A stretch of 64,000 bases of DNA, from NCBI RefSeq assembly GCF_000423045.1, contig NZ_AUHF01000001.1, positions 682,001 to 746,000 of the forward strand, given 5' to 3'. A program made the translations under genes and the position numbers. Every line of letters starts with the position of its first letter. Position 1 is the stretch's first letter. Of the stretch, positions 37,556 to 45,062 are shown in pieces. Source of the stretch: Christiangramia portivictoriae DSM 23547. GTDB taxonomy: Bacteria > Bacteroidota > Bacteroidia > Flavobacteriales > Flavobacteriaceae. The notes beneath the pieces are model-generated. The model ran no database searches. It was not told where the DNA came from and saw only the letters and a program-made list of their open reading frames with translations.

Positions 37556-38828
37556 GATGTAAAGTGAAAATTCTAAATTGATTGGTAGGGTACAGTTTAT
37601 CTTGCTTTAGTTTCAAATTAGAAGATTTGTTTCTAATGTTATGCGCAATCTCTTTAATTTGAGTTTGGTAATCATCATCTTTCCATACTGAAGATAAGAA
37701 CTTACGTTTGACCTCATCAAATACCTTCTTATCAGTTTTGAAATAGTACTTGAGTCCTGTATGACTGAGTAAAATACTATCCTCTTTTTGCATTGAAATA
37801 TTCATTCCTGTTATCGGACAGATATTAACTTCTGAATTAGTGCAGTTTCGTTCTTTATATATAGTCGAAATTGCACCAATATTATCATCTTGCTGAGGTG
37901 TCGAAATTGCACCATTTAGACAAAGTTTAAGTTTGTCCTGGATCAATTGTAGTACTTCCTTATGGATATTTTGACCTACTTTATCCAGTAGTTTGTAATA
38001 CTTTTTCTTTTCGAGATTGTATTTATTTCTATTATTGTTTTGAAGAGTTTTGAACCAAAAGTGATTACTTAAATACTTCATGATTTTACTAGAATCTTGA
38101 TCATTAATAAGTTCAAAATTTACATTATGGTACAAGATTAAGACCGATTTAAATTCTTTAATTACCTCTTCAGCAAGCCGATTATAGATTTTAAAATTCA
38201 TAAGATCAGATAGGCTATAAATTCCGAATCGATTAAAGTAAGCGCCTTGTTTGCTTTTTACTTCGAATCTAAATGTATTCTTATCGGTATAGTTAGGAAA
38301 GTGCAAACCCTTGGCATACGCTTTAATAATCTTATAACTATTCATTTTACCGTTCCGTCTAGCCTTATAAGCCTTTTTACTATATAACAATCCCGGATCA
38401 GTTCTAAATTCGTTCTTTTCATGGTAGGAAAGGAATGATACAAAATCTTCAATTGGTTCTTTGATAATAACGTTTACTCCAAATTCGATATTAACAATCT
38501 TACATTCCTCTGGATCTAAATGGAAAATATTTATAAACTCATTGAGTACTTTCAGACAATCTACGATCGTAAAGTCATTAGCATTATGCAAATTATTATT
38601 GAAAAAATAATGCGGTTTAAACAGAATTTCCAACTTGTCAGGATAAAAGCAAAATAAAATTCCTTTGTAATATTTAATTTCCTTAGTTAATATCTCTTCC
38701 GAATTTTCGAAATTTCTATTATCGATTTTCAAATAGTCCTTTTTGGTAATCCAGATTAGTAGATCATTGTTTTTAAAGGATTCAATTATTTGAGGATTTA
38801 AAATCCATATTTTAAGAAAGTCTAACAT
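37533..38828 (-). CDS. Probable replication initiation protein of island 1
   Basis: 431 residues from the ATG at 38828 (a second in-frame ATG lies at 38879). Segments ECKIVNIEFGVNVIIKE, YSKKAYKARRNGKMNSYKIIKAYAKG and NTFRFEVKSKQGAYFNRFGI resemble the gene II/X-type and Rep_trans replication proteins, where a Tyr/Lys-rich strand follows an RxE motif. The C-terminal part has CPITGMNIS and looks like a zinc-knuckle or HTH region. Often found beside int/xis in small flavobacterial elements; not proven. Confidence 0.5.
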   Translation of the reverse strand: MLDFLKIWILNPQIIESFKNNDLLIWITKKDYLKIDNRNFENSEEILTKEIKYYKGILFCFYPDKLEILFKPHYFFNNNLHNANDFTIVDCLKVLNEFINIFHLDPEECKIVNIEFGVNVIIKEPIEDFVSFLSYHEKNEFRTDPGLLYSKKAYKARRNGKMNSYKIIKAYAKGLHFPNYTDKNTFRFEVKSKQGAYFNRFGIYSLSDLMNFKIYNRLAEEVIKEFKSVLILYHNVNFELINDQDSSKIMKYLSNHFWFKTLQNNNRNKYNLEKKKYYKLLDKVGQNIHKEVLQLIQDKLKLCLNGAISTPQQDDNIGAISTIYKERNCTNSEVNICPITGMNISMQKEDSILLSHTGLKYYFKTDKKVFDEVKRKFLSSVWKDDDYQTQIKEIAHNIRNKSSNLKLKQDKLYPTNQFRIFTLHQKNSPNV

Positions 38829-38837
38829 GATTTTTCT

Positions 38838-38918
38838 TATATTTGGGTGTAGGGTATGCGTTGCCACGTTGCCTAACATTTGAACAACATTTAGAGGGGT
38901 TATGCGCCCCTCTTTTTT
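38838..38918 (+). ncRNA. Candidate antisense RNA opposite the rep leader
   Basis: On the plus strand TATATTTG (TAnnTTTG, 38838-38845) is followed about 48 bases later by a terminator hairpin (38894-38918), with no plus-strand gene. The predicted RNA of about 65-70 bases would be antisense to the leader of the minus-strand rep gene, as countertranscribed RNAs in plasmid copy control are. No good TTG was seen at the -33 distance. Confidence 0.4.
38894..38918 (+). terminator. Plus-strand terminator in the rep leader
   Basis: GAGGGG/CCCCTC stem with TTATGCG loop and a TCTTTTTT tail in the plus direction only, between two minus-strand genes. Confidence 0.7.
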
Positions 38919-38957
38919 GTTTTATTAGTTAGCCTTTAGCAGTTCGTAAAAGAATAT

Positions 38958-39365
38958 TTACTTCGATTTTAAAGCAAATAGATATGCATCAAGAATCAAT
39001 GCATTACGGTTGCGGGTATAAAAGTCTTTATAATAAAAAATAGTTACCTCATCTTGATTATGTGAAAAGTGAACAATAAGAAGATGTTTCTTATAATTAC
39101 TGTCACCGAAATAAATATTTTTTCTTTCAGTTTGAAAAAGTCCTGTTATAGGTTTACTCCATTTTTTATCAATCCGCTTCTTAAGCCAGTATTCTGGCAT
39201 TGACTTAGCGAACTGCCTATCTTTTTGAATATTTAGTGCCTCCGATAGTTGATTTTCACCACCGTTGAGGTTCTTTATTTCATAGTGTTTTACACTACGA
39301 TACTTTCCAGGGTTAATTTCCCTATAGGTGTGAATTATTGGTTTTGGATATTCTGTTGCCATCAT
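38958..39365 (-). CDS. Hypothetical protein of island 1
   Basis: 135 residues from the double ATG at 39365/39362. The frame reads on upstream into the HTH gene but the ATG 7 bases after that gene's stop is the natural start. Basic, with MPEYWLKKRIDKKWSKPITGLFQTERKNIYFGD; no family recognised. Coupled behind the excisionase-like gene. Confidence 0.6.
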   Translation of the reverse strand: MMATEYPKPIIHTYREINPGKYRSVKHYEIKNLNGGENQLSEALNIQKDRQFAKSMPEYWLKKRIDKKWSKPITGLFQTERKNIYFGDSNYKKHLLIVHFSHNQDEVTIFYYKDFYTRNRNALILDAYLFALKSK

Positions 39366-39372
39366 TCGTAGT

Positions 39373-39645
39373 TTAAAGTTGAACAATAGCACGTTCCACT
39401 TCAGAACGTTTGTAGTAAACTCTATTTCCAATACCAAACCGTTTCAGTCTGCCCGACTTACTCCAATTATGCACAGTAGAAATATCTACTTTAAGCATTT
39501 TGGCGACCTCAGCACGACTTAAATACTCTTCGGGTTCTTTGGGTTGGTATTGTTTCTTTAGTTCGTCTAATTGGTTTTTTACGCCTTTTAAAATTGATTC
39601 CTGAAGTTGTTCAGGCGTAGTCTGAATAAATTGTACTTGTGACAT
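39373..39645 (-). CDS. Excisionase-like helix-turn-helix protein
   Basis: 90 residues. N-terminal helix with LQESILKGVKNQLDELKKQ, then a HTH_17/MerR-type domain EYLSRAEVAKMLKVDISTVHNWSKSG and the wing RFGIGNRVYYKRSEVERA. This is the usual small DNA-binding protein beside tyrosine recombinases in Bacteroidota elements, likely a recombination directionality factor or regulator. Confidence 0.8.
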   Translation of the reverse strand: MSQVQFIQTTPEQLQESILKGVKNQLDELKKQYQPKEPEEYLSRAEVAKMLKVDISTVHNWSKSGRLKRFGIGNRVYYKRSEVERAIVQL

Positions 39646-39750
39646 GATCTGTATTATTGATTACGTCACAAATGAATGGAATTGGGTATCGTATCGTACT
39701 CATAGTACGGGTACAGTATTGATTAAATTTAACTATAGATTACATCTAAT

Positions 39751-40584
39751 TCAATTATTTATCCAGTTTTCTAATGCAATTGTAAGTCTATTTAGAAATG
39801 GTGTTTTGTCTATAGTTCTACCTTTTATAGTTTGTAACTTTTCTCTTTTGTCTACTTTCAAATTCAATGCTTTGCTAAAATGTTGAAAGACTTCCTTTTC
39901 GCTTTTATAGGAATGAATAACCTTTGCCTGTATTAAAGATTTTATTATTTCAGTCAGATCAATTTCAGACAAGTCTATCTGAAATGGTAAATCTTTGTAT
40001 CCTGTTGTATGCGAGTCATTATTACTCTCCTTTCTAGTTTGGGTATATAAATTTCTACCTAATTGTGCCTGAGACTTATCAATTTGTATATGAGCCAACT
40101 CAGAATCAATAACGTCTTGTGGTAATTTTTCCTTTAGAAAGATTATATTCTTTTTTACGGAATAGTATATTTTACTTTTATGCTGACTATTTAGATACTG
40201 ATAAAATAAGAACATTTTAGTATAACCATTTAGGTCATTGATTTCTTTAAGGATAAAATCAATTTCGTCTGCATCGATAAAATTTTCGAGAAACTCCTTT
40301 TTTAAACTATTGTAATGTTTTTTATAAATCTTTAAAGGACAGCAATAGAAATAAATATTATCAGAAACTAGCCATTTATATTCAATAGCAAAAGTATCTT
40401 GTAGATTTTCGTAGTAAGTAGAATTATTCTCAAAGAGTGTAAACTCGAACATGAAATGCTTAAGTCCTTCAAAAGGGTCACCCTGAGAAGGAGGACTATG
40501 ACTTTTCAAAGTAGGTTGTTCACTTTCAAATTGTTTCATTATCCGCATACATTTCGGAAAATTTTCTACAATGCTTTTTTTCAT
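39751..40584 (-). CDS. RteC-like mobile-element protein
   Basis: 277 residues from the ATG at 40584; a TTG at 40605 is an alternative. Helical throughout; the C-terminal LTEIIKSLIQAKVIHSYKSEKEVFQHFSKALNLKVDK followed by FLNRLTIALENWI fits the RteC pattern of Bacteroidota conjugative and integrative elements, where RteC controls excision genes. Weak match by eye; a structural or replication-associated role is possible. Confidence 0.45.
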   Translation of the reverse strand: MKKSIVENFPKCMRIMKQFESEQPTLKSHSPPSQGDPFEGLKHFMFEFTLFENNSTYYENLQDTFAIEYKWLVSDNIYFYCCPLKIYKKHYNSLKKEFLENFIDADEIDFILKEINDLNGYTKMFLFYQYLNSQHKSKIYYSVKKNIIFLKEKLPQDVIDSELAHIQIDKSQAQLGRNLYTQTRKESNNDSHTTGYKDLPFQIDLSEIDLTEIIKSLIQAKVIHSYKSEKEVFQHFSKALNLKVDKREKLQTIKGRTIDKTPFLNRLTIALENWINN

Positions 40585-40606
40585 CTTATTTATATACGTT
40601 GCCAAA

Positions 40607-40640
40607 TGTAAAACCCTCTTAAATTGATTTAAAAGGGTTC
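40607..40640 (-). terminator. Terminator after integrase gene
   Basis: GAACCCTTTTAA hairpin with AGAGGGTT and a TTTT tail on the minus strand, 140 bases after the integrase stop and just before the RteC-like start. Confidence 0.5.
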
Positions 40641-40780
40641 TAAAGTTACTAATTTATTATTTCCAGATCCGAATCAATTCGCATCCGAACTTTTGGACTG
40701 ATGAGGTTTCGGTTCAATTTTCCGCGCGTTACTTTTAATTCTTGTTTGGTTTTCTCTAAGCGTTTTAATCAGATCCTCTG

Positions 40781-42094
40781 TTATTGATTAGTACCATTTT
40801 TAAATACTTTCATTTCTGGTTCTTTCTTCTGGTGTATTTCTTCATAGAACTTCATAAACAAGTTCGCATTATCGTCTTTATCTTCTCTTCGGTTAATATA
40901 TTCTAGGAAAAGACTTTCTTTAGAATGCCCTGTAATATTGATTAGAATGGCTGTGGGAATTTTTTTATAATAATTGGTAGCAAAAGACCTTCTGAAACTA
41001 TGAGACGTTATAAGGTCGCATTTACGATAATAGTCTAGTTTCTTGCGTCTAGTTTTCTTGTCATATTTTTTGCCTTTGATCATTTCAGTAAGTCCGGCAT
41101 CGTCGCATAAATCTTTAATATGCTTATTCAATTTCTGAGTAGATATAGCATAAGGAAAGCCGTTTTCTATAATATCAATTACGTGCGGTGCAATTATACC
41201 AACCGTTACATTCTTACCTGTCTTTTGCTGAAGAATATCTATATAATAACTCCCTTTAGTATATCTAACATCGTCTGGAGTTAATTTAAGCAAATCACTT
41301 GCTCTTTGTCCTATTTCACAACCTAATAGAAGCCATTTGCGCGCATTTATCAATGCTTCTTTCTCAATGTCAGCCTTCCTTATTTCTTCCAGTTCTGAGA
41401 AGGACAAGGTTACTATATATCGATCCTCGTCACGCTCTCTAAAACCTTCAATTTTATCAGTGTACGGGTGGCAATCAATATCAATTGCCTGAGCATCCTT
41501 GCAAACCGTTTTCAAATTGTCCAGGATCTTTCCGGCATAGTTAACTGCGTAGTTCTTTTCATTGAGCATCCAATTCGTGAACTTATCTACAAACCGTTTA
41601 TTAATATCTAAGAAGTGAATTTTCTTCTTAATGACTTTCTCGTATTCTTCAGTTAGTTTCAAAAAGGATTTGTAACCTGCTATCCTTCGATCCGATAAGC
41701 CTATTTTATTACTCCCTTTTATTTTTCGGGTTTGGGCATTATCGATTATGAACTGTATATGATTGGTTAATAAAGTTTGATCTGTCTTTTTAACCCGGTT
41801 AAAACATTCACTAATTTTTGACCTTAGCCAGTGAGCATCTATAAGTTCACCTTTCGCATTTGAGGTATTAACCTCGTCATACACGAACTTTTCTAGTTTA
41901 TTGAGATCACTGAAGGTTTGACGGTTTATTTCTGAGTTCTGTTTTGGTTTGTTGTTTGTAGTACTCCAGTCTTTTGGGTTTACTGAGAAGCCAGAAGCAA
42001 CCTCAACGAAATTACCGCGTCCTGTAGACAGGTAAATGTAGATAGAAGTGTTTTGTTTGGATTTACCGCGAATCCTGTATTTAACCGTTGCCAT
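40781..42094 (-). CDS. Tyrosine recombinase (integrase) of island 1
   Basis: 437 residues. N-terminal Arm-DNA-binding-like region, a SAM-like core-binding domain (about 110-220), then the catalytic domain. Seen in the latter: GQRASDLLKL (first Arg), QQKTGKNVT (Lys), TSHSFRRSFATNYYKK (His and second Arg), NITGHSKES (His) and EYINR (nucleophile Tyr). It lies about 210 bases from the right att core, facing inward. Integrates at tRNA-Leu. Confidence 0.93.
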   Translation of the reverse strand: MATVKYRIRGKSKQNTSIYIYLSTGRGNFVEVASGFSVNPKDWSTTNNKPKQNSEINRQTFSDLNKLEKFVYDEVNTSNAKGELIDAHWLRSKISECFNRVKKTDQTLLTNHIQFIIDNAQTRKIKGSNKIGLSDRRIAGYKSFLKLTEEYEKVIKKKIHFLDINKRFVDKFTNWMLNEKNYAVNYAGKILDNLKTVCKDAQAIDIDCHPYTDKIEGFRERDEDRYIVTLSFSELEEIRKADIEKEALINARKWLLLGCEIGQRASDLLKLTPDDVRYTKGSYYIDILQQKTGKNVTVGIIAPHVIDIIENGFPYAISTQKLNKHIKDLCDDAGLTEMIKGKKYDKKTRRKKLDYYRKCDLITSHSFRRSFATNYYKKIPTAILINITGHSKESLFLEYINRREDKDDNANLFMKFYEEIHQKKEPEMKVFKNGTNQ

Positions 42095-42146
42095 AATAAG
42101 TAATTGAACATTTGAACAGTACTAAATTAGACTATTCTTAAACAGT

Positions 42147-42165
42147 TTCCAAACATCTTCCAAAC
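42147..42165 (+). repeat. Candidate integrase arm site, right
   Basis: Exact copy of the 19-base TTCCAAACATCTTCCAAAC at 33669-33687, placed 140 bases before att core copy 2. Confidence 0.55.
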
Positions 42166-42305
42166 ATATACTCTATGTTATTCGATCTGTTTAGATTTAC
42201 TTAAATAATCGTAAAACTCTGTAAACTGGCTATATGGTTGAAAATAAGATTCGAAACTTAGGATTACTTAGGTTGAGATTAATCACCAAAATTAGGGGTT
42301 TCTTC

Positions 42306-42325
42306 TCCCGTCCCGAGTACTGAAA
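42306..42325 (+). repeat. Attachment core, copy 2 (island junction)
   Basis: Identical over 20 bases to copy 1 at the tRNA-Leu 3' end. No tRNA upstream of it, so this is a true duplicated core. Confidence 0.88.
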
Positions 42326-42365
42326 GCCTTGTTAATCTGTTGATTTACAAGGCTTTTCTGTTTTT
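42323..42365 (+). terminator. Terminator beside att core copy 2
   Basis: AAAGCCTTGT/ACAAGGCTTT 10-bp stem, 14-base loop, T-rich tail. Parallels the hairpins after cores 1 and 3. Confidence 0.75.
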
Positions 42366-42375
42366 AGACCCTTGC

Positions 42376-42398
42376 TTTCCCCACATCTTCCCGACATT
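42376..42398 (+). repeat. Arm-like repeat at island 2 left end
   Basis: TTTCCCCACATCTTCCCGACAT resembles the island 1 arm site (TTCC..ACATCTTCC..AC conserved) and lies about 52 bases after its att core, the same distance as in island 1. Confidence 0.45.
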
Positions 42399-42799
42399 TT
42401 AAATTTTAGCCAACTTTTAGATAAATCATCCCATATCATCTAAAGTTTCCTTTTGGCTAAATTTTTTCCTCAATAGCAGATTTACTTCCAGGCTTTTCAA
42501 AAAAATCTAAGGTACTCTCAAGAGACATTTCCCAACCATCATTTACGTAAATGATATTTCATGATGCTTTGTATTATCACTTTATACTAGAAGGCATTAA
42601 TCCAGCTGGAATAAATATTATAGCGGAATTATTAGATAGATGATCTGCGTACGGAAATCCGTAAGGTGATTGAGAATAGGTGATTTAAGTTTGCCGGTGA
42701 AACGTTAATTACAATTCAGCTTCTGTTCTTCTAATTACAATCTCACGTTTCATAACAAATAACCGCATTTTCGGGATTGAAATGTAAAACCTAACCAAT

Positions 42800-43525
42800 A
42801 TGAAAAAACAAATTACCTTACTTGTGCTGGCTATCTCATTTTTCACAATCTCCTGTAGTAGCGAAGATGATGGTTTCGAAGAGGCCAACGAAAATGCTGC
42901 AAAAAGATATGTAACAAAAATCATAACCACAGGTGAAGGTGAATCCACCGTTTCAGAAATTAATTATGACAGCCAGGGTAGAGTTATTTCGGCTTCTTCA
43001 GACAATGAAACAAAATTTTTCTCCTATAATGATAATGGCGATGGGAGTCTGAGCAAAGTTTCAGGTGGTGGAGATAACATAATGACCGACGAAATTATTG
43101 GTGAAATACAAGAGGCCTATGAAATTGGAGATGTATTGCAATATGACAAAAATGGCAATCCTTCAGTATTAGAATTATACGATGAAGATTATGAAGGTAA
43201 TCAAATTATCAGTATAGCAACAATCACATATGATGATAAACCTTTTACATTCTATTATACTCTTGATGCTGCAGGAATAATAGACGTTTTATATGATGTC
43301 AGGTTGCAGTTTTATGCTCCACAAGAAATTGTGATGGCTAAAAAGTTATTGCCTGTTAATAATCCAGTAAGAGCAATAATTACAGATGAATCAAATCAGG
43401 AGATAGGTAGTATTACCGTGGATTACAATTATGATGAATTTAATTATCCTGAAACTACTACGGTAGTAGCTATTGATGACGAAGGTTACGCAGAATCATA
43501 TAATGTAATTTATCAGTATAGATAA
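42800..43525 (+). CDS. Lipoprotein of unknown function with YD-like segments
   Basis: 241 residues. Lipobox TISCSSEDD (Cys19) is followed by an acidic stretch as common in Bacteroidota surface lipoproteins. INYDSQGRVISASS and YDKNGNPSVLEL resemble single Rhs/YD repeats, and the C-terminus repeats the pattern (VDYNYDEFNYPET). Probably a surface-exposed beta protein; no family named. Terminator follows. Confidence 0.65.
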   Translation: MKKQITLLVLAISFFTISCSSEDDGFEEANENAAKRYVTKIITTGEGESTVSEINYDSQGRVISASSDNETKFFSYNDNGDGSLSKVSGGGDNIMTDEIIGEIQEAYEIGDVLQYDKNGNPSVLELYDEDYEGNQIISIATITYDDKPFTFYYTLDAAGIIDVLYDVRLQFYAPQEIVMAKKLLPVNNPVRAIITDESNQEIGSITVDYNYDEFNYPETTTVVAIDDEGYAESYNVIYQYR

Positions 43526-43582
43526 AAGGCTTATTTATTGAGGGGGTTTTAGAAATAAGCTATCCCATTTAGAAAAACTATA

Positions 43583-43613
43583 AGACCCCGGAAAAATGAT
43601 TTCGGGGTTTTTT
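43583..43613 (+). terminator. Terminator after lipoprotein gene
   Basis: ACCCCG/CGGGGT stem with A-rich loop and TTTTTT tail. Confidence 0.8.
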
Positions 43614-43681
43614 ATACATACCCTTGAACGACATCATCTGGCGCTCTCAATCTCTAACCTTGTATTGAAACAAAATTCAAT

Positions 43682-43894
43682 ATGAGAAGAATTGAAATAA
43701 AACTTTCTGAAGAACAATACCAGCATATAATAGCAGAACGTCGTTACGGTAACAGGATCAATCTGCAAGAAGAAACTTTTGGGGGTTATGAATTGTGTTT
43801 ACATGTAGCTAGCCCGGATGTTATTCCGGCTACGCTTGAAATGAAAATGCTAAATACCATAGACCTGGGAGAAGTAGAATGGAAACTTCAATAG
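43682..43894 (+). CDS. Small hypothetical protein
   Basis: 70 residues (IEIKLSEEQYQHIIAERR at the start). No family recognised. Overlaps the next gene by 16 bases, which suggests a coupled operon. Confidence 0.5.
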   Translation: MRRIEIKLSEEQYQHIIAERRYGNRINLQEETFGGYELCLHVASPDVIPATLEMKMLNTIDLGEVEWKLQ

Positions 43895-44466
43895 AGCAAT
43901 TACATAACTTTAAATTTCGAGACTTTAAATTTCGGGGCAGGAGAGGGAAACGAAATTTATTGGTCATCGGACTATATGCCGTAGATTATGATGATTTCCT
44001 TTCGCGAGTAGCATTACAAAATATGGATGCTATTGCTAAAAATGAGGGCTACGATGGTTGGATCAGGGCGAGTCTTTGTCCTTTTATAGATGCCAGGAAA
44101 CTAAACTCCAATAATCCATTTTACGAATATATGGTTCACTATAATTCGATCCTGATTAGCAATCTGCTGGAAGAAAATAATATCAATATTGCTGATGTCT
44201 GGCTTATGTGGGGAGACGGAGTGGAAGATAAAAATCGTCTATACCTTAAAAAAGCAATTGGCTATTTATATGGCAACTTACTGAAATACGATTTGAGATA
44301 TTGGTGTATTTGGAGAACCAGGCTGGCTAACCCTAAGGATTGTTCTCCGGAATCTTTAAATGGCATCATCCCCGAAGTAGAAGCGCCAAATTTTATAAAA
44401 TTCGATTTTCAGCATTATGTGCAGTATCGAAATTTAGCATTAAAGCTGGAGCTATCTATTAAATAA
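43879..44466 (+). CDS. DUF1643-like protein
   Basis: 195 residues. NLLVIGLYAVDYDD, a GYDG turn, ASLCPFIDARKLN, and ADVWLMWGDGVED follow the layout of DUF1643 (short hydrophobic strand, GYGG, NLFPxRAxxPxxL, AWG). Function unknown; some relatives sit in defence or nucleotide-metabolism neighbourhoods. Match is by pattern only. Confidence 0.5.
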   Translation: METSIEQLHNFKFRDFKFRGRRGKRNLLVIGLYAVDYDDFLSRVALQNMDAIAKNEGYDGWIRASLCPFIDARKLNSNNPFYEYMVHYNSILISNLLEENNINIADVWLMWGDGVEDKNRLYLKKAIGYLYGNLLKYDLRYWCIWRTRLANPKDCSPESLNGIIPEVEAPNFIKFDFQHYVQYRNLALKLELSIK

Positions 44467-44477
44467 GCCTATGAAGA

Positions 44478-44903
44478 ATGAGATATGAAACGGCGTATTT
44501 TGATGGGCTTACCCAGATACAGGGACTGGAAAAGCTATTGAAGGTTAGTTTTGTTAAAGAGGCGTTCCTAAAGACCATTCTGGATAACGATAGTGAAGGC
44601 TGGTTTAGATTGGTAAACCATAGAGAATATTGTTTAACCTTGTCAAACGAAAAATATGTTATTTTCATTTTAATTGAACTAAATGAATTTATCCTGAAGG
44701 AGATCAGGGAAGCTATGGAGAATATGGATCAATATATTCCAGTAGTGGTGAAACTGGAGGTAGAATCTCGTACTTATGGATTTCCCTGGGAAGTAGATCT
44801 CAAAGCCGAAGATATTTGTTCAACCGCGAAAAAAGACGGGGTGGCTCATAATAATCTGTTTTTGATATTTCTACGGCTACTTTTTGGTCATAAACCCTAT
44901 TGA
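44478..44903 (+). CDS. Hypothetical protein
   Basis: 141 residues, no signal peptide; FVKEAFLKTILDNDSEGWFRLVNHREYCLTLSNEKYVIFILIELNEF read as mixed alpha/beta. Follows the DUF1643-like gene by 11 bases, so the three small genes look like one operon just upstream of hsdM. Confidence 0.5.
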   Translation: MRYETAYFDGLTQIQGLEKLLKVSFVKEAFLKTILDNDSEGWFRLVNHREYCLTLSNEKYVIFILIELNEFILKEIREAMENMDQYIPVVVKLEVESRTYGFPWEVDLKAEDICSTAKKDGVAHNNLFLIFLRLLFGHKPY

Positions 44904-45062
44904 TTCTTTTTAGAGCATTAAATTTCTTGGTTCTAATACGGGAAAACCTTTTAAAGATTTAAGAAAATCTTTAGATTTACTGCGCTGTCATTATAAATCC
45001 AGATACCCTACTTCCCGGATTCACATGCAGCACTCAAATTCTATCATAACTTATCTACATAA

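Larger units (their letters stand above)
33597..42325. mobile_element. Integrative island 1 at tRNA-Leu
   Basis: About 8.7 kb bounded by an exact 20-base direct repeat (33597-33616 and 42306-42325) whose first 14 bases are the tRNA-Leu 3' end, so insertion keeps the tRNA whole. A tyrosine recombinase lies next to the right end, with an excisionase-like HTH gene, an RteC-like gene and a probable replication gene. A/T-rich composition and mostly unrecognised genes. The cargo includes a split HipA-like pair and secreted proteins. Confidence 0.88.
42095..42799. other. Gap holding the island 1/island 2 junction
   Basis: 705 bases without a gene. Contains an arm-like repeat (42147-42165), att core copy 2 (42306-42325), its terminator, and a second arm-like site (42376-42398). 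A short inverted repeat TACGGAAATCCGTA lies near 42655. The remaining sequence looks like degraded DNA. Confidence 0.6.

Noticed and set aside
42655-42675. Short inverted repeat TACGGAAATCCGTA
   Set aside because: Six-base arms only and not next to a gene start; could be an operator but too weak to call.
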